DNA from: Prevotellaceae bacterium
GTDB lineage: Bacteria; Bacteroidota; Bacteroidia; Bacteroidales; UBA932
DNA length: 13,776 bases
NCBI GenBank assembly: GCA_031279735.1
Contig: JAITHX010000120.1
Coordinates: 1-13,776, forward strand
Direction: 5' to 3'
Of the stretch, positions 7,611-13,776 are shown in pieces. Positions within the stretch are counted from its first letter, which is position 1; each line of letters starts with the position of its first letter. The position numbers and the translations under genes are program-made. The notes under the pieces are model-generated. The model searched no databases, was not told where the DNA came from, and worked only from the letters and a program-made list of their open reading frames with translations.

Positions 7611-8927
7611 ATGAACAGAAAAACGGAGATGACCGCAGGACAGCGCGGTGTTTACGTCACGATTGCGGCGATTTGTATGGCAGCTACCTTTCCCGGCAGA
7701 ACGCAGGGGCTGGGAATGATCACTGAGGCTCTGCTACGCGATCTGAACATCGACAGAATCACTTACGGATATTACAATTTGTGGACGGCACTGCTCGGCG
7801 CGCTGTTTTGCATCCCTGCGGGAACGGCGCTCGACCGGTATGGATGCCGGCGAACGCTTATCGCCGTTATCGGAGCGCTCGGCATTTCGGTGTTGTGCAT
7901 GAGTGCTGTACAAAGCGAAACGGGCTTGTTCGCCACGCTGCTTGCCACGCGAGGATTCGGACAGAGTGCCCTGTCGGTGGCGAGCATCGCTTTAATTTCC
8001 AAATATTTTCCCAAACGAAAACTTGGTGTTTCGATGGGCTTCTATTCCATACAGACTTCGTTTTTCTTCATGGCAGTGTTCGGAGCAGTCGGCTGGGCGC
8101 TGGAACACGTCGGCAATTACGTTGCGACGGTGAATGGCATCGAAATAGCCATTGCCGGCTGGAGATTGGTTTGGGGTGGCATCGGAATCGTCCTGCTGCT
8201 CGTTTGTCTGCCGTCGGTTTTGGTCGGCGTGCGTCGAGATCGGCTGGCTGCGGGAGATTCAGGCGGAAGAAGCGGCGCGGATACACTTGCTGCCGACGCG
8301 GATTCGCGTGAAAGCCCGGATGAGACTTCGGGGCTGACATTCGGCACAGCAATCCGAACAGGCGCCTTCTGGATTTTCGGACTGTCTATTTCGTTTTTCA
8401 ATCTCGTGAGTTCCGGTATCGGTCTGTACAACGAACACATTCTCGTCGAACGCGGTTTTGACGCTGAGACTTATCATTTTCTGCTCGTTATGGCTGTACC
8501 TTTCGGTCTGGCGGCGAATATGGCGGCAGGCATTATGGCGCGCCGCGCGGGAGTTCGACCGCTGCTGATTGTCTGCCTTACGATTATGGGTGCAACGAAA
8601 TTCATGTTTCCCTTTGTCGAAACTCTCGCACAAGTTTACGTCTATACTGCCGCGTTTTCTTTGGCGGGCGGCGGTCTCAGCGTGTTGTTCTTCATCGTAT
8701 GGGCGGATTTGTTCGGCAAACGCGAGGCGGGGCGCATACAGGGAGCGGCGCAAATGATGACTGTTGCCGCATCGGCAGTCGGACCTGTGCTTTTTGCCTT
8801 TTCAAAAGAATGGACAGGCGCCTACAACGCGGCGTTCTGCGCGAGCGGGATTTTGAGCTTGGCTTTCGCACTGACCGCCTGCTTTATCACTACGAAATTC
8901 ACCGAAAAACATAAACTGCAATCTTGA
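7611..8927 (+). CDS. MFS transporter, translationally coupled to a radical SAM gene
   Basis: The protein has 438 residues from ATG 7611; a TTG at 7584 in the same frame and an ATG at 7629 are other possible starts. It has the two-times-six helix pattern of the major facilitator superfamily. The N-terminal motif FPGRTQGLGMITEALL (27-42) resembles the PGxTxGxS entry region of organic-anion type MFS proteins, and motif A appears as GTALDRYGCRR (71-81) between helices 2 and 3. A hydrophilic loop of about 40 residues rich in Asp, Gly, Ser and Ala (near 213-250) joins the two halves. The second half has a degenerate motif A (AAGIMARRAGVRP). No substrate can be assigned. The stop TGA (8925-8927) overlaps the TTG start of the downstream radical SAM gene, so the two products are likely made together, and the carrier may import its substrate or export its product. 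Confidence 0.88.
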   Translation: MNRKTEMTAGQRGVYVTIAAICMAATFPGRTQGLGMITEALLRDLNIDRITYGYYNLWTALLGALFCIPAGTALDRYGCRRTLIAVIGALGISVLCMSAVQSETGLFATLLATRGFGQSALSVASIALISKYFPKRKLGVSMGFYSIQTSFFFMAVFGAVGWALEHVGNYVATVNGIEIAIAGWRLVWGGIGIVLLLVCLPSVLVGVRRDRLAAGDSGGRSGADTLAADADSRESPDETSGLTFGTAIRTGAFWIFGLSISFFNLVSSGIGLYNEHILVERGFDAETYHFLLVMAVPFGLAANMAAGIMARRAGVRPLLIVCLTIMGATKFMFPFVETLAQVYVYTAAFSLAGGGLSVLFFIVWADLFGKREAGRIQGAAQMMTVAASAVGPVLFAFSKEWTGAYNAAFCASGILSLAFALTACFITTKFTEKHKLQS

Positions 8928-10021
8928 ACAAATACAGAATCGACAAGGAGGAGGCAGACTCCGTTGTACTGAAATGTCTGCTGATAAATCGCGGCGTCAC
9001 GGTCGATAACGAAGTCTTCGAGTGCTTCGGCGGACAATACCGTCTCCACCGGAACCCGGAAACTTGCAACAGTTTCCGCTTGTCCGACGGAACAAATGTC
9101 CAACTGAACGACATGGAGCCGGAAAGCTCTTTCCGGCTCGGAACAGCCGACGATCGTCCGGCACTGTTCCACAGAGGTGAACAGCTGGACTTTGTGTCTT
9201 TTGAACGCAAAACCGGCTTTTACGGACAGCGAACATCCGGCGGACGTCCGTTTCTCGGCAACGTCGTGCTGCAAGGCTGTGATTTTGTCTCGTTCCCGTG
9301 CATTTGGAGCTGTGAATACGCTGAGGCGGGCAGTCCCTGTTCGTTCTGTTTCGCGGGAGCGGAGTTCGAGCGACTCGCGAAGGCAGGAGTACGCATGCCC
9401 GATGCTCTGTCGGCTGCGGATGTCGCCGAAATAGTGCGATACGCCGTCGAACACGGGGACGCGACAGGAATACAGCTTGCCGGAGGTTCGACCTTTGGCG
9501 GCGAAACCGAACATTGTCACATCGTTGCCTGTCTGCGCGCGATAGCCGGCATGAAGCTCGGTCTCGAAGGCGAAATGCTCCTCTATATCACCCCGCCTAA
9601 ACACACGGAATATCTCGACGAATACTTTGCGCTCGGCGCCGACCGCATCGCGTGCAGCCTCGAAGTGTGGGACGAAGAACTGGCAAAACTCATTACTCCG
9701 GGTAAAGTCAGTTTCTCTTCGAGAGCGCGACATCTGAGCGCACTGGAATACATCGCGAAAAACTACGGACGAAACAAGGCTTTCTCGAATTTCGTCATCG
9801 GTCTCGAACGCTTTGAGACGCTGAAAGAAGGCGCGACTTATCTTGCACAGCGCGGTATAATTCCCTCTGCATCTGTATGGATGCCCGGCGGACGAATCTC
9901 CGGCGACTTTCAGAGACCGAGCATCGATTATTTCCGTCGCGTCAAGGATATGCTGGACGAACTCTACCTCAGATATATGTTGTCGCCACCCGGAGGATGC
10001 GGACTCAATGTGTGCCTATAA
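8924..10021 (+). CDS. Atypical radical SAM enzyme (biotin-synthase-like, widened cysteine motif)
   Basis: The protein has 365 residues. TTG 8924 is the probable start: an in-frame stop lies at 8912 and no ATG occurs before residue 64. An N-terminal domain (1-110) precedes PFLGNVVLQGC (109-119). The iron-sulfur region has C119, C126, C130, C139 and C142; the last three read C-x8-C-x2-C, wider than the usual C-x3-C-x2-C and closer to the spacing in Elp3 or, from memory, the MSMEG_0568 family. TIM-barrel features follow: IQLAGGSTFGG (183-193, the GGE-like SAM site), LLYITPPKH (219-227), CSLEVWDEELAKLITPGK (244-261, a BioB/HmdB-like stretch) and FVIGLE (290-295). The C-terminus holds two more cysteines, GGCGLNVCL (357-365). 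The reaction is unknown. The coupled MFS gene points to metabolism of a small molecule. The C-terminus may be cut by a frameshift, as reported in the findings. Confidence 0.82.
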   Translation: MNKYRIDKEEADSVVLKCLLINRGVTVDNEVFECFGGQYRLHRNPETCNSFRLSDGTNVQLNDMEPESSFRLGTADDRPALFHRGEQLDFVSFERKTGFYGQRTSGGRPFLGNVVLQGCDFVSFPCIWSCEYAEAGSPCSFCFAGAEFERLAKAGVRMPDALSAADVAEIVRYAVEHGDATGIQLAGGSTFGGETEHCHIVACLRAIAGMKLGLEGEMLLYITPPKHTEYLDEYFALGADRIACSLEVWDEELAKLITPGKVSFSSRARHLSALEYIAKNYGRNKAFSNFVIGLERFETLKEGATYLAQRGIIPSASVWMPGGRISGDFQRPSIDYFRRVKDMLDELYLRYMLSPPGGCGLNVCL

Positions 10022-10093
10022 GTGTTTGTCAGGGGGGTTGTCCGGTATTAACTCATGTGTTTTGTTCAATAACTCATACTTATAACCATTAAA

Positions 10094-10127
10094 AAAGAAA
10101 GCGGGAAGCTGACTGCCCGCTTTCTTT
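10094..10127 (+). terminator. Bidirectional-type terminator after the radical SAM gene
   Basis: AAAGAAAGCGGG (10094-10105) pairs perfectly with CCCGCTTTCTTT (10116-10127) around a 10-base loop. The stem is GC-rich at its top with A-rich and T-rich flanks, the form of a Rho-independent terminator. It ends the MFS-radical SAM unit and stands ahead of the promoter of the next unit. Confidence 0.85.
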
Positions 10128-10156
10128 CTTTACTAACCATCTAACCTAACTAAACT

Positions 10157-10180
10157 ATGAAAAACAAATTTCGGATATGA
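10157..10180 (+). other. Seven-codon open frame MKNKFRI in the leader region
   Basis: ATGAAAAACAAATTTCGG starts a frame that stops at TGA 10178-10180. It follows an A/C/T-rich stretch with repeated CTAAC (10134-10155), a context like that seen before real Bacteroidota start codons. No gene follows in this frame and the next promoter lies downstream. It may be the remnant of a lost gene start or chance. Confidence 0.25.
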
Positions 10181-10223
10181 GACGAGAATCTTTTAAAAAG
10201 GTTTAATTTCGGAATATTATTAT

Positions 10224-10231
10224 TACATTTG
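10224..10231 (+). promoter_or_regulatory. Putative -7 promoter element for the second MFS gene
   Basis: TACATTTG is an exact match to the Bacteroidota -7 consensus TAnnTTTG. The upstream -33 region has only a weak TTT-containing match near 10202-10210. Transcription would start around 10236-10240, about 25 bases before ATG 10264, and no hairpin lies between. Confidence 0.55.
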
Positions 10232-10263
10232 CGACCGGTTTATGACTATTTAAATAATTGTGT

Positions 10264-11826
10264 ATGACGTTAGAAAAGAATATAACTTTACGCGATAGCG
10301 CTATGATGCGGTGGTTTGCCCTAGTGCTCGTAAGCGCGCTTACTTTTGCAACCTACTGGTTTCAGGATTTTTTTGGAGGAATAAAGGATTTGCTAGGTTC
10401 GGAATACGGCTTCAGCAACGAACAGTTCGGAAGAATCATAAGTTCCACAAATATTGCAAACATGTTCGGAATGATAGTGCTCGGAGGAATAATGCTCGAC
10501 AGGTGGGGCGTGCGTCTTGCGGGACTCGTTTTCGGCGGACTGGCAGCACTGGGCGGACTGATAGTGTATCTCGCCGGCGTAAATGCTTTCGGAGAGGCTT
10601 CGGACGTGAAATTGTGGACAATATGTCTCGGAAGAATGTTGTTCGGTTCGGGACTCGAGGTGGTTTGCGTGGTTGTCACCAGAACGATAGTCAAATGGTT
10701 CAAGGGTTACGAACTCGCGCTCGCCATGGCTGTCAACGTGGGATTCGGACGGTGCGGCACGGCTATGGGCATAGCCGTCTCGCCCGACATTGTCGGCGCA
10801 GGCAGCGTTTCGCCCGCCGTGGGCTTTGCGGCGTCGCTCCTGCTGCTTTCACTGATAATGTTCGTTGTATATCTGTTTTTCGACATCAGACTCGACAGAC
10901 AGACGGCGCGGGACATCGCGGAATCGGATGAAGAAAGATTCAAAATCTCCGATCTGGCGAAACTCGCCGGCAACAGGGCTTTTATCTGCATCACTTTGCT
11001 GTGCGTAGCGTTCTATGCCGCCGTGTTTCCATTCATACAGTACGCTCCGGATTTGCTGGTCAACAAATTCGGATTCACCAGACAATTGCCCGACGAGGGA
11101 ATACTGGCAATAAGCGGCAGTCAGACGCTTGGCACTGCCGCAGTGTACGCCGGACTGTTTCTCTTCGCCATCTGTTTTTCGACCATACCGCCGCGACTTG
11201 GCTCGGCATCGAAAAGATTCGCCGGACGGCTGATTATGGCAGGCATTCTGGCTGCCGCCATCTTCGCAATGAAGGACAAGCTGGCGCTGTGGCTGCTGGA
11301 CGGCGCCAAAACCACGTCGCTCATTCCACTCGGCACGATTATATTCACTCCCGTTTTCGGCAACATTGTGGACAAAACCGGCAGGGCGGCATCGCTGATG
11401 ATTCTCGGCGCGGGACTGCTGATCTTTTCGCATCTTGCTCTATCGGTGTTCAACAGCGTGACGCTGGGATATGCCGGACTGCTGTCGCTGGGCGTGGCGT
11501 TTTCGCTTGTCCCGGCGGCGATGTGGCCTTCGGTGACGAAAATCGTTCCCGAAAACCGTCTCGGCACCGCCTACGCCGCCATGTTCACCTTCCAGAACTG
11601 GGGACTGGGCGCGTTCTACTGGGGAATAGGCGCAGTGCTCGACTGGACAAACAGCGACAATCTGAAAGCCATCGAAGCCGGCACAACGACCTACGACTAC
11701 ACTGTTCCGATACTCATGCTCGTCGTTTGCGGAATCGTGTCGGTGTATCTGGCGTGCAAACTGCTGCAAGCCGACAGAAAATACGGATACGGACTGGAAA
11801 AACCGAACGAAAATCTTTCGATTTAA
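10264..11826 (+). CDS. MFS transporter upstream of gltX
   Basis: The protein has 520 residues from ATG 10264, which sits at a sensible distance from the TACATTTG promoter; a TTG two codons earlier is possible. It has about twelve hydrophobic helices, with motif A as GIMLDRWGVRL (75-85) after helix 2 and a second-half counterpart GNIVDKTGRA. The first helix region (RWFALVLVSALTFATYWFQDFFGGIKDLL) and FGSGLEVVCVVVTRTIVKWFKG resemble the Bacteroidota MFS family that is distantly like NarK or animal MFSD1 carriers; this is from memory. The protein is longer than a typical 400-residue MFS member because of extended loops, among them one near 280-300 and one before the last helix (NSDNLKAIEAGTTTYDY). 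The substrate is unknown. gltX begins 38 bp downstream with no terminator between, so the two are probably transcribed together. Confidence 0.87.
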   Translation: MTLEKNITLRDSAMMRWFALVLVSALTFATYWFQDFFGGIKDLLGSEYGFSNEQFGRIISSTNIANMFGMIVLGGIMLDRWGVRLAGLVFGGLAALGGLIVYLAGVNAFGEASDVKLWTICLGRMLFGSGLEVVCVVVTRTIVKWFKGYELALAMAVNVGFGRCGTAMGIAVSPDIVGAGSVSPAVGFAASLLLLSLIMFVVYLFFDIRLDRQTARDIAESDEERFKISDLAKLAGNRAFICITLLCVAFYAAVFPFIQYAPDLLVNKFGFTRQLPDEGILAISGSQTLGTAAVYAGLFLFAICFSTIPPRLGSASKRFAGRLIMAGILAAAIFAMKDKLALWLLDGAKTTSLIPLGTIIFTPVFGNIVDKTGRAASLMILGAGLLIFSHLALSVFNSVTLGYAGLLSLGVAFSLVPAAMWPSVTKIVPENRLGTAYAAMFTFQNWGLGAFYWGIGAVLDWTNSDNLKAIEAGTTTYDYTVPILMLVVCGIVSVYLACKLLQADRKYGYGLEKPNENLSI

Positions 11827-11864
11827 TTAGGAAATAAATAAATTGTCATAAAAATGAGAAAACA

Positions 11865-13379
11865 ATGAGAAGAATCAGAGTGCGTTTCGCGCCAAGTCCC
11901 ACCGGCGCCCTGCATATAGGCGGCATACGCACCGCTTTGTTCAACTATCTGTTCGCCCGAAAGAACGAAGGCGATTTTATACTCCGCATCGAGGACACGG
12001 ATTCGTCGCGGCGCGTCGAAGGCGCGGAACAGTACATCATTGACGCCCTCGAATGGTGCGGCTTGCGCTTCGACGAGGGGGTTGGCACGGGAGGTCCGTA
12101 CAGTCCCTACCGCCAGTCCGAACGAAAGGGAATCTACCGGCAGTATGCCGAACAGCTGGTTGCCGACGGACGAGCTTACTACGCCTTCGACACGCCGGAA
12201 GAACTGGACGCGGCGCGAAACGAATGTGAAGCGGAAGGCAAAACATTCGTCTATAATCATCTTGCGCGCGTAAGCATGAGAAATTCGCTCACTCTTTCGC
12301 CCGGCGAAACGGAACGCCTGAAACACGAAACCGACAGCTGGGCTGTCCGATTCAAAGTCTCCGAAAACGAAATCCTTTCTATGGACGACATGGTGCGCGG
12401 CAAGGTCACGGTCGATACTTCCACGCTCGACGACAAAGTTCTGTGGAAAAAAATCGACGAACTGCCCACCTATCACCTCGCCAATATCGTCGATGACAAA
12501 CTCATGGAAATAACCCACGTCATACGCGGCGAGGAATGGCTGCCCTCGCTCCCCCTGCACATACTTATCTATCGCGCGTTCGGCTGGACGCCGCCGAAAT
12601 TCGCGCATCTGTCGCTCCTGCTCAAGCCCGACGGCAAAGGCAAGTTGAGCAAGCGCGACGGCGACCGTCTCGGCTTTCCCGTATTTCCTCTTCAATGGAC
12701 TTCGTCCGAAGGAGAAACAGCGAAAGGATTCCGCGAAGCCGGCTACTTTCCCGAAGCGCTGGTGAATTTCCTCGCTCTGCTCGGCTGGAACTCCGGCACC
12801 GAAAAGGAACTGTTCTCGATGGACGAACTGATTCAGCATTTCGACCTGAACAGAATAATCAAGTCGGGAGCGAAGTTCGACATCAACAAGGCTAAATGGT
12901 TCAATCAGCAGTATATGCGCATGAAGACAAACGAAGAACTCGCCGCCCTCTACCTGCCCCTGCTTAACGACAAGGGACTGAATCCGCCTCTGGGCTACAT
13001 AGCCGAAGTGTGCGGACTGATTAAAGAGAGAGCCGCTTTCGTTTCGGATTTCTGGGATTTGTCGCACTATTTCTTTTCGACCCCCGAAACCTACGAGGAA
13101 AAAAGCCTGAAAAAGTATCTGAACGAAAATTCCGCCGACATCCTGCAATCCATTGCCGGAATCCTGACAGACATACACGACTTCTCGAAAGAAAACACCG
13201 AACATGCAGTCCATGCGTGGATAGAATCCGAAAAGCTGAAAACAGGACAGGTAATGAATCTCTTCAGACTTGCAATAGTCGGCGCCTGCATGGGACCCTC
13301 GCTGTTCAACATAATCGAAATGATAGGAAAAAAGGAAACTCTGTACAGAATAGAAAGGATTATGAATTATGAATTATAA
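11865..13379 (+). CDS. gltX: Glutamyl-tRNA synthetase
   Basis: The product has 504 residues, the usual length for this class I enzyme in the phylum. It joins glutamate to tRNA-Glu in the cytoplasm using ATP. The HIGH signature appears as PSPTGALHIGG (10-20), the KMSKS signature as KLSKR (260-264), and the conserved RIEDTD (44-49) and WLPSLPLHI-type segments lie between. The C-terminal anticodon-binding helical domain follows from about 310. ATG 11865 is chosen because the family starts (M)xxxxVRFAPSPTG; an ATG at 11854 opens only a four-codon frame (MRKQ) whose stop overlaps this start. The last residues MNYEL (500-504) and the stop codon are encoded by the AATTATG heptad array that begins at 13359, so the repeat has replaced or extended the native end. 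Catalytic function should be unaffected. Confidence 0.96.
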   Translation: MRRIRVRFAPSPTGALHIGGIRTALFNYLFARKNEGDFILRIEDTDSSRRVEGAEQYIIDALEWCGLRFDEGVGTGGPYSPYRQSERKGIYRQYAEQLVADGRAYYAFDTPEELDAARNECEAEGKTFVYNHLARVSMRNSLTLSPGETERLKHETDSWAVRFKVSENEILSMDDMVRGKVTVDTSTLDDKVLWKKIDELPTYHLANIVDDKLMEITHVIRGEEWLPSLPLHILIYRAFGWTPPKFAHLSLLLKPDGKGKLSKRDGDRLGFPVFPLQWTSSEGETAKGFREAGYFPEALVNFLALLGWNSGTEKELFSMDELIQHFDLNRIIKSGAKFDINKAKWFNQQYMRMKTNEELAALYLPLLNDKGLNPPLGYIAEVCGLIKERAAFVSDFWDLSHYFFSTPETYEEKSLKKYLNENSADILQSIAGILTDIHDFSKENTEHAVHAWIESEKLKTGQVMNLFRLAIVGACMGPSLFNIIEMIGKKETLYRIERIMNYEL

Positions 13380-13396
13380 ATTATGAATTATGAATT
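13359..13396 (+). repeat. AATTATG heptanucleotide tandem array overlapping the gltX 3' end
   Basis: Units of 7 bp run as a partial ATTATG (13359-13364), AATTATG, AATTATA, AATTATG, AATTATG and a final AATT (13393-13396). The first two and a half units are translated as the gltX C-terminus and the third gives its TAA stop. Because 7 is not a multiple of 3, longer arrays of this unit would encode a cycling heptapeptide such as NYELRIM. Confidence 0.9.
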
Positions 13397-13538
13397 GCCT
13401 GACGGACGCAGGGAGAATTATGAACCGTCCGACTTTCCGTCAGGCAATTCATAATTAATTGTTAATTGTTAATTGTTAATTGTTAATGCCTGTCGGACGG
13501 GTGGACAGTTTATTTCTCCCCGCGTCCGTCAGGCAATT
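13386..13538. repeat. Nested GC-rich inverted repeats in an intergenic element
   Basis: Three pairings are visible. First, 13386-13405 pairs perfectly over 20 bp with 13437-13456. Second, 13488-13499 (GCCTGTCGGACG) pairs with 13523-13534 at 11 of 12 positions. Third, the outer arms 13393-13417 and 13514-13538 are inverted copies with 24 of 25 identical bases. A further 9-bp pair joins 13425-13433 to 13492-13500. The element can therefore fold either as two side-by-side hairpins or as one long structure. No open frame or transposase lies within it. Confidence 0.85.
13455..13488. repeat. TTAATTG heptanucleotide tandem array
   Basis: There are four exact 7-bp TTAATTG units (13455-13461, 13462-13468, 13469-13475, 13476-13482) and a partial fifth, TTAATG. 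Rotated, the unit is AATTGTT, so it shares the AATT core with the arrays on both sides. The array sits between the two hairpins of the nested inverted-repeat element. Confidence 0.92.
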
Positions 13539-13545
13539 TGTGTCC

Positions 13546-13576
13546 AAAAAAAACACGGAGCGCATGTCTCCGTGTT
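13546..13576 (-). terminator. Rho-independent terminator for a minus-strand gene to the right
   Basis: AACACGGAG (13552-13560) and CTCCGTGTT (13568-13576) form a perfect 9-bp stem around a 7-base loop. The run of eight A (13546-13553) becomes a U tract when read on the minus strand, while the plus-strand side is followed by CCCTG. It should therefore stop leftward transcription entering from beyond the window. Confidence 0.8.
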
Positions 13577-13610
13577 CCCTGTTATCGCAAGCGGACTAAT
13601 TTAATTCGCC

Positions 13611-13776
13611 CTTTTTCCGCAGGCAATTCTTAATTCTTAATTATGAACTCCGCAGGCAATTCTTAATTCTTAATTCTTAATTCTTAATTATGAACTCCGC
13701 AGGCAATTCTTAATTTTTAATTCTTAATTCTTAATTTCCGCAGGGCAATTCTTAATTATGAACTCCGCAGGCAATT
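13611..13776. repeat. Compound minisatellite of AATTCTT heptads and CCGCAGGC spacers
   Basis: Blocks of AATTCTT units, mostly closed by one AATTATG, are separated by AACTCCGCAGGC. After the first spacer core at 13617-13624 come two CTT heptads plus ATG (13625-13645); four CTT heptads plus ATG (13658-13692); four heptads, one changed to AATTTTT, plus a bare AATT (13705-13736); and one CTT heptad plus ATG (13747-13760). The spacer core CCGCAGGC occurs at 13617, 13650, 13697, 13738 (with one extra G) and 13765. Block lengths of 33, 47, 42 and 26 bp vary mainly by whole heptads. The array continues past the right edge. Confidence 0.92.

Noticed and set aside
10049..10077. TAACTCAT direct repeat pair as an operator
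   Set aside because: Only 8 bp, AT-rich, and located between a stop codon and a terminator; chance is likely.
10759..10778. 9-bp inverted repeat ACGGCTATG/CATAGCCGT in the second MFS gene as a terminator
   Set aside because: It lies within a well-conserved coding region, has a 2-base loop and no T tract, and encodes ordinary transmembrane residues (TAMGIAV).
11823..13214. Open frame of 463 codons on the minus strand opposite gltX
   Set aside because: It is antisense to gltX over nearly its full length, shows no recognisable domain, and has Phe/Val/Arg-rich composition expected of a shadow frame.
13611..13776. CRISPR array
   Set aside because: The stretches between the CCGCAGGC cores are themselves repeats of the same 7-bp unit, not unique spacers; lengths vary by heptads and no cas gene is nearby.

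Overview
This window comes from a member of the Bacteroidota, most likely the Bacteroidales. The core type IX secretion (T9SS) genes, found only in that phylum, are present as porP-porK-porL-porM-porN. Two putative promoters match the phylum's TAnnTTTG-type -7 element, start sites mostly lack Shine-Dalgarno sequences, and the topA tail and gltX are of the Bacteroidota kind. Genus and species cannot be read from the sequence.

Layout, all genes on the + strand. (1) 2-1550: the 3' end of topA, followed 4 bp later by a degenerate arginase/formimidoylglutamase-like gene. (2) 1590-7471: a promoter and the five-gene T9SS block. It encodes the PorP/SprF outer-membrane protein, the PorK lipoprotein and PorN of the periplasmic ring, and the PorL-PorM proton-driven motor. 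A strong hairpin at 7538-7564 separates it from the next genes. (3) 7611-10021: an MFS transporter whose stop codon overlaps the TTG start of an atypical radical SAM enzyme. This pair ends at a perfect 12-bp terminator stem. (4) 10224-13379: a promoter, a second MFS transporter, and gltX (glutamyl-tRNA synthetase), probably co-transcribed. (5) 13359-13776: a non-coding block built of 7-bp repeats with an AATT core, nested GC-rich inverted repeats, a terminator pointing left, and a compound minisatellite that runs off the right edge.

The T9SS block is well understood: PorL/PorM convert the proton gradient into motion that drives the PorK/PorN ring and translocon, and PorP is an outer-membrane partner. 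The residues tied to motor function (PorL E49 and E59, PorM R9) are present. The least explained parts are the MFS-radical SAM pair, with its widened cysteine motif and possible frameshifted C-terminus, and the repeat block, which has entered the 3' end of gltX and supplies its last residues. The pair is the best candidate for an undescribed small-molecule pathway; its substrate cannot be deduced from the sequence.
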